Of a DNA stretch of 64,000 bases, positions 18,146 to 25,250 are shown one piece after another. A program made the position numbers and the translations under genes. The notes beneath the pieces are model-generated. The model ran no database searches, had not been told where the DNA came from, and saw only the letters and a list, made by a program, of their open reading frames with translations. Source of the stretch: Cyclobacteriaceae bacterium (GTDB taxonomy: Bacteria > Bacteroidota > Bacteroidia > Cytophagales > Cyclobacteriaceae). Position 1 is the first letter of the stretch. Every line of letters starts with the position of its first letter. The stretch lies in assembly GCA_022841475.1 (NCBI GenBank), contig JALHRJ010000017.1, positions 25,795 to 89,794 on the forward strand, read 5' to 3'.

Positions 18146-19009
18146 TTGGAATCATTGAATCTTCGTATTAGCGTTTTTTTGTGCTTTTTCTTTTTTGCTG
18201 CCCTCACGGGCAACGGGCAGAGCGAGTTCCTATTTCGTATTCTGGCTGCCAAAGGTACCGTCTGGATTAATGGAAGCCCTGCTAAAGTAGGCGCTTCATT
18301 GTTCGAGGGAGATTCTTTAGAAATTAAATCAGAATCTTATGTTGGACTGGTGCATGGTTCGGGGAAGGCTGTTGAGGTAATGGATGAAGGAACTTATTCC
18401 ACCTACGATTTAGAAAACATGATACCCAAAACTTCTGATCTACTTTTGCGTCTACAAAATAGGCGTCCATCTGTAAAGCCCAACGCGAATGAAGGTATCT
18501 ATACCCTTACATCATTCCAACATCCGATATTGTTTTCCAAGGTTACTCTACTCTGGTGCCCTGATACTCTTACAATTAAAGAGTATCGAATCGATATCGA
18601 AAACATGTTTGACGAAGTATTGACGACCTACGTAACCACGAATACATATTATGAATTGGATTTAACTGATGAAACACTTCAAGGTGAGATGGTTTTGCTC
18701 GTTAAAATCAAGTCAAACGAACCGAATTCAAAGTTTAAGTCAGCGCAGATCCTGTTAAAGAAAGGAAGTCAGAAAAGTATCGATCAGGAACATGTGCTTG
18801 AAGGTAAACTCAACTCCAATTCAAAAGATCCAAAATACTGGATAGAAATCGGTGATGAATGTGCAAGCAAAAAATTCTTGTATAGTGCCCTTTATGCCTA
18901 TTATAAAGCCATGATTACCTCGCACGAAGCAATCTACAGGGATAAGCTTATTGATTTTGTCAAAACAGAGTTTAATGCTGATCCGGATTTTATTCGATGT
19001 TTTAATTAG
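18146..19009 (+). CDS. Exported FecR-like protein of unknown function
   Basis: This 287-aa frame has no ATG near its start. TTG at 18146 or TTG at 18155 opens a signal peptide (LRISVFLCFFFFAALTGNGQ), so a TTG start is likely. Residues of about 30-90 read like a FecR/LPXTG-type beta domain (AAKGTVWINGSPAKVGASLFEGDSL and LVHGSGKAVEVMDEGTY). The C-terminal third has alpha-helical, TPR-like character (KDPKYWIEIGDECASKKFLYSALYAYYKA). No named family was recognised. Upstream is the repeat-rich gap, where no clear promoter box was seen. Confidence 0.65.
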   Translation: MESLNLRISVFLCFFFFAALTGNGQSEFLFRILAAKGTVWINGSPAKVGASLFEGDSLEIKSESYVGLVHGSGKAVEVMDEGTYSTYDLENMIPKTSDLLLRLQNRRPSVKPNANEGIYTLTSFQHPILFSKVTLLWCPDTLTIKEYRIDIENMFDEVLTTYVTTNTYYELDLTDETLQGEMVLLVKIKSNEPNSKFKSAQILLKKGSQKSIDQEHVLEGKLNSNSKDPKYWIEIGDECASKKFLYSALYAYYKAMITSHEAIYRDKLIDFVKTEFNADPDFIRCFN

Positions 19010-19032
19010 TCTGGCAATCAGAAAAAAAATAA

Positions 19033-19118
19033 ATGAATCAACTCTATACAACCCTCAACAACGGTATCATCATGCCTTTGCTGGGCTTAGATGTTTATTA
19101 CATGTACAACCGCGAAGC
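19033..19118 (+). pseudogene. 5' fragment of an aldo/keto reductase gene
   Basis: These 86 bases match the first 86 bases of the intact reductase gene at 19265 with 10 mismatches (about 88% identity). The match ends abruptly at the codons for NREA, and a TGTG/CACA hairpin begins 8 bases later. The open frame runs on to 19230 as unrelated sequence, so no functional enzyme can be made. Confidence 0.85.
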
Positions 19119-19126
19119 TATGCCCT

Positions 19127-19156
19127 CGGTCTGTGTCCTCACAGACCGGTTTTTTT
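19127..19156 (+). terminator. TGTG/CACA hairpin with T-run
   Basis: The perfect 9-bp arms CGGTCTGTG and CACAGACCG flank a TCCT loop, and a run of seven T follows. This is a convincing intrinsic terminator and also a member of the repeated hairpin family. Confidence 0.75.
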
Positions 19157-19219
19157 CATTACCTAATTGTCGATTGATATCTCTTAGCATCATGGCAATT
19201 AAAATTTATTTGCCATTAG

Positions 19220-19243
19220 CTGGTCTGTGAGGACACAGACCAG
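19220..19243. repeat. TGTG/CACA hairpin, AGGA-loop orientation
   Basis: The perfect 10-bp arms CTGGTCTGTG and CACAGACCAG flank an AGGA loop, the reverse complement of the TCCT loop. It lies 21 bases upstream of the aldo/keto reductase start. Confidence 0.75.
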
Positions 19244-19264
19244 GGAAGAAGAATAAAAATTAGT

Positions 19265-20080
19265 ATGACTCAACTCTATACAACCCTCAACAACAGCATC
19301 ACCATGCCCTTGTTGGGATTAGGTGTTTACGACATGTACAACCGCGAAGCGGAAGAGGCTGTTGGCAACGCACTTGAAATTGGCTACCGACTGATCGATA
19401 CGGCTGCGATGTATAAAAATGAAACGGAAATCGGCAATGCGATTCGTACAAGTGCCGTTACACGTAAAGAAATTTTTCTTACCACCAAAGTAGCTGATGG
19501 TGATCAGGGTTATGATAACACGTTGCGTGCGTTTGATGAGAGCAGTAGAAAACTCAATTGCGATTACGTAGATCTGTATCTCGTTCATTGGCCGATTAAG
19601 AAAACACGCAAAGAAACCTGGAAGGCGCTTGAAAAATTGTATGCCGACAAACGCGTGCGCGCCATTGGCGTTGCCAACTACCTGCTTCCGTTTTTGAATG
19701 AACTCGAATCCTATAGCGAGATAACTCCCGCTGTTAATCAGGTAGAGTTTAGTCCATACCTGTTTCTGGAAGACCTGCTGAATGAATGCAACCGAAAAAA
19801 TATTCAATTGCAAGCCTACACACCTCTTGTGCGTGGGCAGAGATTTAGTGATCCTAAACTTATTTCACTTGCCAGTCAGTACGAAAAAACACCGGCACAA
19901 ATTATCCTTCGGTGGATGTTACAATTGGGTGTGTCTACGATCCCAAAATCATCGAACATAATTCGACTGAAAGAGAATTTTGATGTGTTTGATTTTCAGA
20001 TTTCGGATAGCGACATGAAGAAGATCAATGCCTTTAATGAAAACTTCAGAGTGGTGGATGATCCGATGATGATGCTGTAA
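19265..20080 (+). CDS. Aldo/keto reductase
   Basis: This is a cytosolic NAD(P)H-dependent carbonyl reductase of 271 aa with the complete catalytic tetrad Asp45, Tyr50, Lys75 and His108. The C-terminal NADPH-binding segment STIPKSSNIIRLKENFDVF is also present. It resembles the 2,5-diketo-D-gluconate reductase (AKR5) group. The gene sits between two TGTG/CACA hairpins, and remnants of its own 5' and 3' ends lie outside them. The hairpin just upstream leaves little room for a promoter. Confidence 0.93.
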   Translation: MTQLYTTLNNSITMPLLGLGVYDMYNREAEEAVGNALEIGYRLIDTAAMYKNETEIGNAIRTSAVTRKEIFLTTKVADGDQGYDNTLRAFDESSRKLNCDYVDLYLVHWPIKKTRKETWKALEKLYADKRVRAIGVANYLLPFLNELESYSEITPAVNQVEFSPYLFLEDLLNECNRKNIQLQAYTPLVRGQRFSDPKLISLASQYEKTPAQIILRWMLQLGVSTIPKSSNIIRLKENFDVFDFQISDSDMKKINAFNENFRVVDDPMMML

Positions 20081-20103
20081 ATTTTTCTCGCTGGTTTGTA
20101 AGG

Positions 20104-20133
20104 ATGCTGGTCTGTGAGGACACAGACCAGCAT
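20104..20133. repeat. TGTG/CACA hairpin, 13-bp stem
   Basis: The perfect arms ATGCTGGTCTGTG and CACAGACCAGCAT surround an AGGA loop. A decayed half-copy (GCTGGTTTGTAAGGA) lies just upstream. The hairpin lies between the convergent aldo/keto reductase and xseB genes. Confidence 0.75.
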
Positions 20134-20138
20134 AAGTG

Positions 20139-20161
20139 GAGTGATGGATGATCCGATGATG
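20139..20161 (+). repeat. Remnant copy of the 3' end of the aldo/keto reductase gene
   Basis: These 23 bases match 20049-20071 inside the reductase gene with one mismatch. The hairpin at 20104-20133 separates the two copies. Confidence 0.65.
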
Positions 20162-20176
20162 CTACTGTGAGGCGCT

Positions 20177-20389
20177 TTATTTACTCTTCTTTCGAGTTGT
20201 TGGTTTTTTATCTGATAACGCAGCCTCCACATCCTGATCAATAGATCGCAAGCTTGTTTCGCAATAGTCAATTAATTCTTTGGCTTGCTTTACTTTATCG
20301 GCAAGGGTGTCAAGTTGAATTTTGTCGTCTTCGATCTGGTCAACAAGTTTTGAGAGCTCGTTGTAGGCCTGGTTATAAGTCAAGTTCAT
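20177..20389 (-). CDS. xseB: Exodeoxyribonuclease VII small subunit
   Basis: This 70-aa helical protein begins MNLTYNQAYNELSKLVDQIE and has the LVDQIEDDKIQLDTLADKVKQAKELI coiled segment typical of XseB. It forms exonuclease VII with XseA and degrades single-stranded DNA in mismatch and recombination repair. The gene overlaps the end of xseA by 17 bases, so the two are translationally coupled. Confidence 0.93.
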   Translation of the reverse strand: MNLTYNQAYNELSKLVDQIEDDKIQLDTLADKVKQAKELIDYCETSLRSIDQDVEAALSDKKPTTRKKSK

Positions 20390-21524
20390 TTTTTGATTTT
20401 TTGGTAACGGTGCTGTGAATGAATTCGTTTTTCAGAATAGTTTTTATTTCCGAATTCGGCTTGATGTCTTTGGGATCGATGATGATCTGATCGTTGCTGG
20501 TAATAATCGCATATCCTTTATTCAAAATCGTGGACGGGCTATACGCTTTCACCGTTCTTTTCATTTGAAGCAGATTGTCCTTGGCTTTGTCGATCATCCG
20601 TTCAGTGGTTTCTAGCAGGCGATCTTTTAATTCGATGATTTCACTTTCAAAGTTGAAATTGTGCTCTACGATGCTGCTCGCCACTTTGGTGGGTGTCTTA
20701 TGCTGACGGGCCATCAGATCAACAATGCTCGTGTTTCTATCATGACCGATACCGGTAAAAATCGGTAACGGAAAAGACGCCACGTATTTTGATAATTCGT
20801 AATCATCAAAGGGTTTGAAATCGATTTGCGAGCCACCACCGCGCACAATAGCTACCACATCGAAGCTTTCTTTTTCGGTTTCAATCTGTTTTAGTTTTTG
20901 AATGATCAGGTTGCTGGAGTTATCTCCCTGTATCTGCGTTAAAAACTCAGATACCGAAAAGGCGTAACCATAAGGATTGTTTGCGATCTCTTGTTTGAAA
21001 TCCCGTTGCCCGTCCGACTCTGGTGCGGTGACTAACGCAATACGCTGCAACACGATTGACAATACCAATGACTTGTTGCTGGTGAAATATTGCCCATCAA
21101 CAAGTCGAATGTGTTTTGCGTTTTCATTGACTAACCGATCCAGTGTTTGTTGTTTCTCCTGTTCCAGTTTGCCAAGCGCATAGGTGTGATCGATCTCCAA
21201 CACTTCCAGGTCAATGCCGAAGCGTTTATGAAAACGCACTCTGACATTGCACGTGATCTCCAGGCCGTTGGCAAAGGTTTGACCAGAAAGTTTTTCAAAA
21301 CGCACCACATTGTCATACGCGTTTGACCAGAATACCCCTTTGATTTCTGCGGTGATGAGGCTACCTTCTTTTTCAATGAACTTTAAAAAGCACCAGCGTT
21401 TGTCGGCTTGTTTTTTTACATCAGTGATTTCGGCAGTGATCCAAAACGTTTCGCCCGCAAAGCGATCTTGAATGACGTCATCTATTTCTCCAATGAGTTC
21501 TGAAAGTCTTAGGCGCTTGGGCAT
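20373..21524 (-). CDS. xseA: Exodeoxyribonuclease VII large subunit
   Basis: The N-terminal OB-fold (FWITAEITDVKK, FLKFIEKEG) is followed by the Exonuc_VII_L catalytic domain with VVAIVRGGGSQIDFKPFDDYEL and PIFTGIGHDRNTSIVDL. At 383 aa it is shorter than the E. coli protein (456 aa), mainly in the C-terminal coiled coil. It is paired with xseB in the usual order. Confidence 0.94.
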   Translation of the reverse strand: MPKRLRLSELIGEIDDVIQDRFAGETFWITAEITDVKKQADKRWCFLKFIEKEGSLITAEIKGVFWSNAYDNVVRFEKLSGQTFANGLEITCNVRVRFHKRFGIDLEVLEIDHTYALGKLEQEKQQTLDRLVNENAKHIRLVDGQYFTSNKSLVLSIVLQRIALVTAPESDGQRDFKQEIANNPYGYAFSVSEFLTQIQGDNSSNLIIQKLKQIETEKESFDVVAIVRGGGSQIDFKPFDDYELSKYVASFPLPIFTGIGHDRNTSIVDLMARQHKTPTKVASSIVEHNFNFESEIIELKDRLLETTERMIDKAKDNLLQMKRTVKAYSPSTILNKGYAIITSNDQIIIDPKDIKPNSEIKTILKNEFIHSTVTKKSKNELDL

Positions 21525-21553
21525 TATTACACAGAAATAACAGTATGAGTTTT

Positions 21554-23554
21554 CTACCTCTTCGGTGGCAACTTCTCATTCAGTTTATCCGAATGCATAT
21601 ACTTGTTGAACCAATCGAGGTAGCGTGTCATCCGATCTTTCTGATAGCTTGGCACGGCAAGGCCATGGTTTTGTCCGGGGTAAACAACAAACTGCGTAGG
21701 CACTCCGAGTGTTTTCAATGCCTGGTACATCTGTTCGCTGCCAGCAGCGGGCACATTAAAGTCTTCTTCGCCTACCATATAGAGTGTGGGTGCTTTTATT
21801 TTCTCAACATTCAAAAATGGATATGAGACTTTCATCCACTTGTCCATGTTCTTCCACGGCACACCCAACTCGGTTTCATATTGAATGGTGTATTGATCGG
21901 TTCCATACATGGACAACTGCATGGCACTACCAGCGCCACTGGCGGCTGCTCTGAAGCGTGGATCGGTAGCCGTAACATAGTCAGTAAGAATGCCACCATA
22001 ACTCCAGCCGCCAATGCCCAACTTATTTGGATCGGCTTTACCTATCTTGATAAGATGATCGGTAGCCCCAATAATGTCCATCACTTCTTTATTTCCCCAA
22101 TCTCCGGAGATTGCCTTACTATAGGCAAGTCCGCGCCCATTGCTACCGCGATAATTTACGGTAGCAACTGCATAACCTTGTGCCGCTAAAATCTGGGGGG
22201 TTAAATCAAAACTAAAATCATCCTGCGATGTTGGGCCGCCATGAATCCATAAGATCAGCGGAAGCTTTTGATCTTTCGGTTTACCGGCCGGCCAGAAGAG
22301 GAAGTTGCCAACACGTGTGCCGTCTTTGCTTTTTGAATCAAAGGCTTCTACGGTAGCTAGCGTCAACGATTTTAAAAACTCATCGTGAATGTGTGTGAGT
22401 CTGCGTGCGGTTCCATTTTCAATCACATAAATTTCGTTCGGTGTCATTGGGTCGCTCGATAAGGTTACCCAGGTATCTCCAACTCCGTGTTGCAGTGAAT
22501 TGAATACACGGTCGCCACTGGTGATGGCTTTCATCTTTCCTTCCAAATCAAATGAAGTAACGTGACTTCTGCGATCATCCTCCACGGTCACCATCACCGA
22601 CTTGCTATCTGCCGACCAGCGTGGTGCTGATACATCGCGATCTAATTTGGCGTTTAGAATTTTTGATGCTCCACCTTCGGCAGGAATAATGGCGATTTGT
22701 GGTTGATCATAAATATCATACTCGGGTGTTTGTGATTTCAGGTAGGCAATCCATTTTCCATCGGGGCTCCATGCCGGGCTGTTGTCTGCATCAGACCAAG
22801 TAGTCAATTGTTTTAAGGGTGATCCTTTCTTTGCTTCCATCGACCAAAGATCACTGTTGCCGTTGCGATCAGGATCGGCTGTGCGGTTACTTACAAAAGC
22901 AATCTTCTTGCTATCAGGCGACCAGATCGGATTGGCCTCATCAAAATCTCCGGTGGTCAGTGTATCCAACTTTTTAGTTTCAACATCAAACACATAAAGA
23001 TGATTGCGCTTGCGTTCGAGGTAGCCTGCGCCATCTTGTTTGAAGTGATAACGATCGATCATGATGGGTTTGGCTTTCTTATCTTTTTTTTCTTCTTCCT
23101 CTTTCGACTCCTGATCTTTAATAACTAACGCAATCTTTTTGGAATCAGGGCTCCATACATAATCGCTGATGCTGTATTTCAGGTCGGTTAGTTTTTCTGC
23201 TTCGCCTCCTCTGCGGTCCATACGCCAGATTTGTGATTTCTTGGTTTCATAGCGTGATGAAAGAAAGGTGAGGTATTTTCCATCGGGCGTCCATCGGGGT
23301 TTGCTTTCGCCTTCTTTGCTGGCGGTAAGTTTTACGGATTCTTTTCCATCCCAGCTGATCATCCAGATGTCGCTATCCGATTTATCTTTTACCGAATCGG
23401 GAGCAGATAACACATACGCCACCCATTTGCCATCTGGCGAAACCTGCGGATCGCTGATGGAGCGCATTTTATAAATGTCGGATGGTGTGATGAGGCGCTG
23501 AGCAGTGGATGTCAGGGCGAAAAAAAGGAAAGGAAGTAGGCAAAGTTTTTTCAT
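21554..23554 (-). CDS. S9 family prolyl-oligopeptidase-type peptidase, exported
   Basis: The signal peptide MKKLCLLPFLFFALTSTAQ is followed by a WD40-like propeller (about 25-400) with repeated W(S/T)PDG/SK units. The alpha/beta hydrolase domain (about 410-660) has the nucleophile Ser518 in GWSYGG, Asp in GEEDFNVP and His in QNHGL. This is a dipeptidyl aminopeptidase/acylaminoacyl-peptidase-like exopeptidase, probably periplasmic. A Lys/Glu-rich insertion (KDQESKEEEEKKDKKAK) is unusual but lies in a propeller loop. It is on the same strand as xseA, 29 bases upstream of that gene. Confidence 0.93.
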   Translation of the reverse strand: MKKLCLLPFLFFALTSTAQRLITPSDIYKMRSISDPQVSPDGKWVAYVLSAPDSVKDKSDSDIWMISWDGKESVKLTASKEGESKPRWTPDGKYLTFLSSRYETKKSQIWRMDRRGGEAEKLTDLKYSISDYVWSPDSKKIALVIKDQESKEEEEKKDKKAKPIMIDRYHFKQDGAGYLERKRNHLYVFDVETKKLDTLTTGDFDEANPIWSPDSKKIAFVSNRTADPDRNGNSDLWSMEAKKGSPLKQLTTWSDADNSPAWSPDGKWIAYLKSQTPEYDIYDQPQIAIIPAEGGASKILNAKLDRDVSAPRWSADSKSVMVTVEDDRRSHVTSFDLEGKMKAITSGDRVFNSLQHGVGDTWVTLSSDPMTPNEIYVIENGTARRLTHIHDEFLKSLTLATVEAFDSKSKDGTRVGNFLFWPAGKPKDQKLPLILWIHGGPTSQDDFSFDLTPQILAAQGYAVATVNYRGSNGRGLAYSKAISGDWGNKEVMDIIGATDHLIKIGKADPNKLGIGGWSYGGILTDYVTATDPRFRAAASGAGSAMQLSMYGTDQYTIQYETELGVPWKNMDKWMKVSYPFLNVEKIKAPTLYMVGEEDFNVPAAGSEQMYQALKTLGVPTQFVVYPGQNHGLAVPSYQKDRMTRYLDWFNKYMHSDKLNEKLPPKR

Positions 23555-23621
23555 AGGCTGACAAGATAAAAAGAAAATGCAATTAGACGAGTTAGCATCT
23601 TTATATAAAATTGCAGATCAC

Positions 23622-23629
23622 TATATTTG
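23622..23629 (+). promoter_or_regulatory. -7 box immediately upstream of the MntA-like gene
   Basis: TATATTTG is a perfect TAnnTTTG match only three bases before the ATG at 23633. If used, the message would start at or just after the start codon. Confidence 0.35.
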
Positions 23630-23632
23630 TCC

Positions 23633-23923
23633 ATGCTTACGCAAAGAGATATTGAATATAAACTGACTGAACTCAAACCGATTCTCAAAGAGAAATTCTT
23701 TGTTAATCGTATTGGCTATTTCGGATCATACGCAGATGGGACTGCCACAGAAACTTCAGACTTAGATATTATTGTTGAATTCACTAAGCCCCTGGGCTGG
23801 GATTTTTTTGATTTGGAATCATTATTGGAGAAAAATCTTCAACTAAAAATAGATTTAGTTTCTGCAAAGGCGCTGAAATCTCAACTAAAGGAAATCATTC
23901 TCGATCAAGTAAAATACGTATGA
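23633..23923 (+). CDS. mntA: MNT-type nucleotidyltransferase antitoxin (MntA-like)
   Basis: This 96-aa minimal nucleotidyltransferase carries the GSx10DxD motif (Gly31-Ser32, Asp43 and Asp45; GYFGSYADG then SDLD). In MntA-HepT systems it neutralises the HEPN toxin by adding AMP to a toxin tyrosine. ATG 23633 is chosen over an in-frame TTG two codons upstream. Its stop overlaps the start of the next gene by 4 bases (ATGA), the classic arrangement of the pair. Confidence 0.88.
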   Translation: MLTQRDIEYKLTELKPILKEKFFVNRIGYFGSYADGTATETSDLDIIVEFTKPLGWDFFDLESLLEKNLQLKIDLVSAKALKSQLKEIILDQVKYV

Positions 23924-24273
23924 AGCAACAAAGACGCGAGGATCTTTATTTGCTTGACATGATCACCTCTGTTGAACGGATTATTCAATATACTGAAGGA
24001 CTTGACTTCGAATCCTTTCAAAAAAACTTCTTGGTGGTGGATGCTGTGGCCCGAAACTTTGAGATTATTGGTGAAGCGGCCCGAAAAATTCCAATGGATC
24101 TTCAAAAACGGTATCCCGAAGTTCCTTGGGATAAAATGTACCGTCTACGAAATATTGTAAGTCACGCATACTTTCAAGTAGATCATGAAACACTTTGGGA
24201 AATAATTACCAAGGATCTATCAAAGAATGGTAACGAATTAAAAGGAATTTTAAAGAAAGAATTCCCTCGGTAA
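23920..24273 (+). CDS. hepT: HEPN-domain toxin (HepT-like)
   Basis: This 117-aa all-helical HEPN protein (DUF86) contains the RNase motif Rx4HxY as Arg77, His82 and Tyr84 (RNIVSHAY). Tyr84 is the residue modified by MntA in characterised pairs. The protein cleaves RNA when not modified. The gene overlaps mntA by 4 bases. The pair sits alone between two genes of the opposite strand, as toxin-antitoxin cassettes often do. Confidence 0.9.
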   Translation: MKQQRREDLYLLDMITSVERIIQYTEGLDFESFQKNFLVVDAVARNFEIIGEAARKIPMDLQKRYPEVPWDKMYRLRNIVSHAYFQVDHETLWEIITKDLSKNGNELKGILKKEFPR

Positions 24274-24280
24274 TAGTTTC

Positions 24281-25162
24281 TCACCCCTTCAAAAACCCCA
24301 CATCGCGATATGCAGGCTTGGGATATTTATAGAAACCCTCTCCGGTTTTTTCTCCCAGCTTTCCCTGATCTATATATTCCTTCAGCAGCTTCGCGAAAGC
24401 TTGCGATGCGGCATCCTCTCTTTCTTTCACCACATGCCATGCTGTGTCAAGACCGATATTATCAATGATTCCAAACGGACCGGTGGGCGTGTGAAAATTC
24501 ACCATCCAGGAGCGATCAATATCCTCCATGCTGGCGATGTCTTTGGTTTTTAATCTTCCGGCCGCACCCAAGACAGCCATCAACATGAAATTAAAAATGT
24601 AGCCAGGTGATTCTTTCTTTACAATCACGGGCACCTGATTCAGTGATTTACCCAATTCCTGCAAAAGCGGAATCAATGTAGGATCTGTCGTTGGATGTGG
24701 CATGATATCTACTACGCGCGCATAAAACACATCGTGAAAATGAAATGCACAGAATTTTTCCGGGCGACCTGAAATGTTGGCTAGCTGCGAGGGAAGCAGA
24801 TATGAAGTGTTAGTCGTGAAAATGGTTTTCGCAGGAGCCACTTCACCGATTTGCTTCCATACTTCTTCTTTGATCGATAATTCTTCGGTTACGCTTTCGC
24901 TGATGAGATCACAATCTGACAAAGCGCTTTCTAAATCAGTTGAATAATTGATCCGCGACAGCGTGGCTTGCTTCTTATCATCCGTAAGAGTTCCGGCTTT
25001 GATTAGTTGAAAAATTATTTTATCAATCACCGACTTAGCTTTTTCAATAGCCGTATCCGAGATGTCGTAAAAAATTACCTGATAGCCTGAGATTGCCGCC
25101 TGCAAGCCAATGCGCGTACCCAAGTTACCGGTGCCAATGATGGTGATGTTTTTTATTTCCAT
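24281..25162 (-). CDS. 3-hydroxyacyl-CoA dehydrogenase
   Basis: The N-terminal Rossmann domain shows ITIIGTGNLGTRIGLQAA and then the second strand VIFYDIS. The segments SESVTEELSIKEEV and FTTNTSYLLPSQLA, the catalytic His in FCAFHFHDV, and KKESPGYIFNFML are as in the 3-hydroxybutyryl-CoA dehydrogenase family. It oxidises 3-hydroxyacyl-CoA to 3-oxoacyl-CoA with NAD. It is the last of five same-strand genes, after a kinase, an acyl-CoA dehydrogenase and an SDR, so it could complete their pathway. A hairpin separates it from the preceding PQQ gene. Confidence 0.92.
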   Translation of the reverse strand: MEIKNITIIGTGNLGTRIGLQAAISGYQVIFYDISDTAIEKAKSVIDKIIFQLIKAGTLTDDKKQATLSRINYSTDLESALSDCDLISESVTEELSIKEEVWKQIGEVAPAKTIFTTNTSYLLPSQLANISGRPEKFCAFHFHDVFYARVVDIMPHPTTDPTLIPLLQELGKSLNQVPVIVKKESPGYIFNFMLMAVLGAAGRLKTKDIASMEDIDRSWMVNFHTPTGPFGIIDNIGLDTAWHVVKEREDAASQAFAKLLKEYIDQGKLGEKTGEGFYKYPKPAYRDVGFLKG

Positions 25163-25177
25163 TTTATGCTGTGTTTT

Positions 25178-25246
25178 CCTCGGTGACTCTCCGTGTTCTC
25201 CGTGGTGAGAGCATTAACCACAGAGAACACAGAGTTTTCACAGAGG
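25178..25246. repeat. CTCTGTG-type hairpin
   Basis: CCTCGGTGACTCTCCGTG and onward to 25205 pairs imperfectly with 25217-25246 (ACCACAGAGAACACAGAG, then CACAGAGG). This gives a long hairpin of roughly 28 bp in the gap between two same-strand genes. It is related to the hairpin at 27467-27526. Confidence 0.65.
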
Positions 25247-25250
25247 TAAT

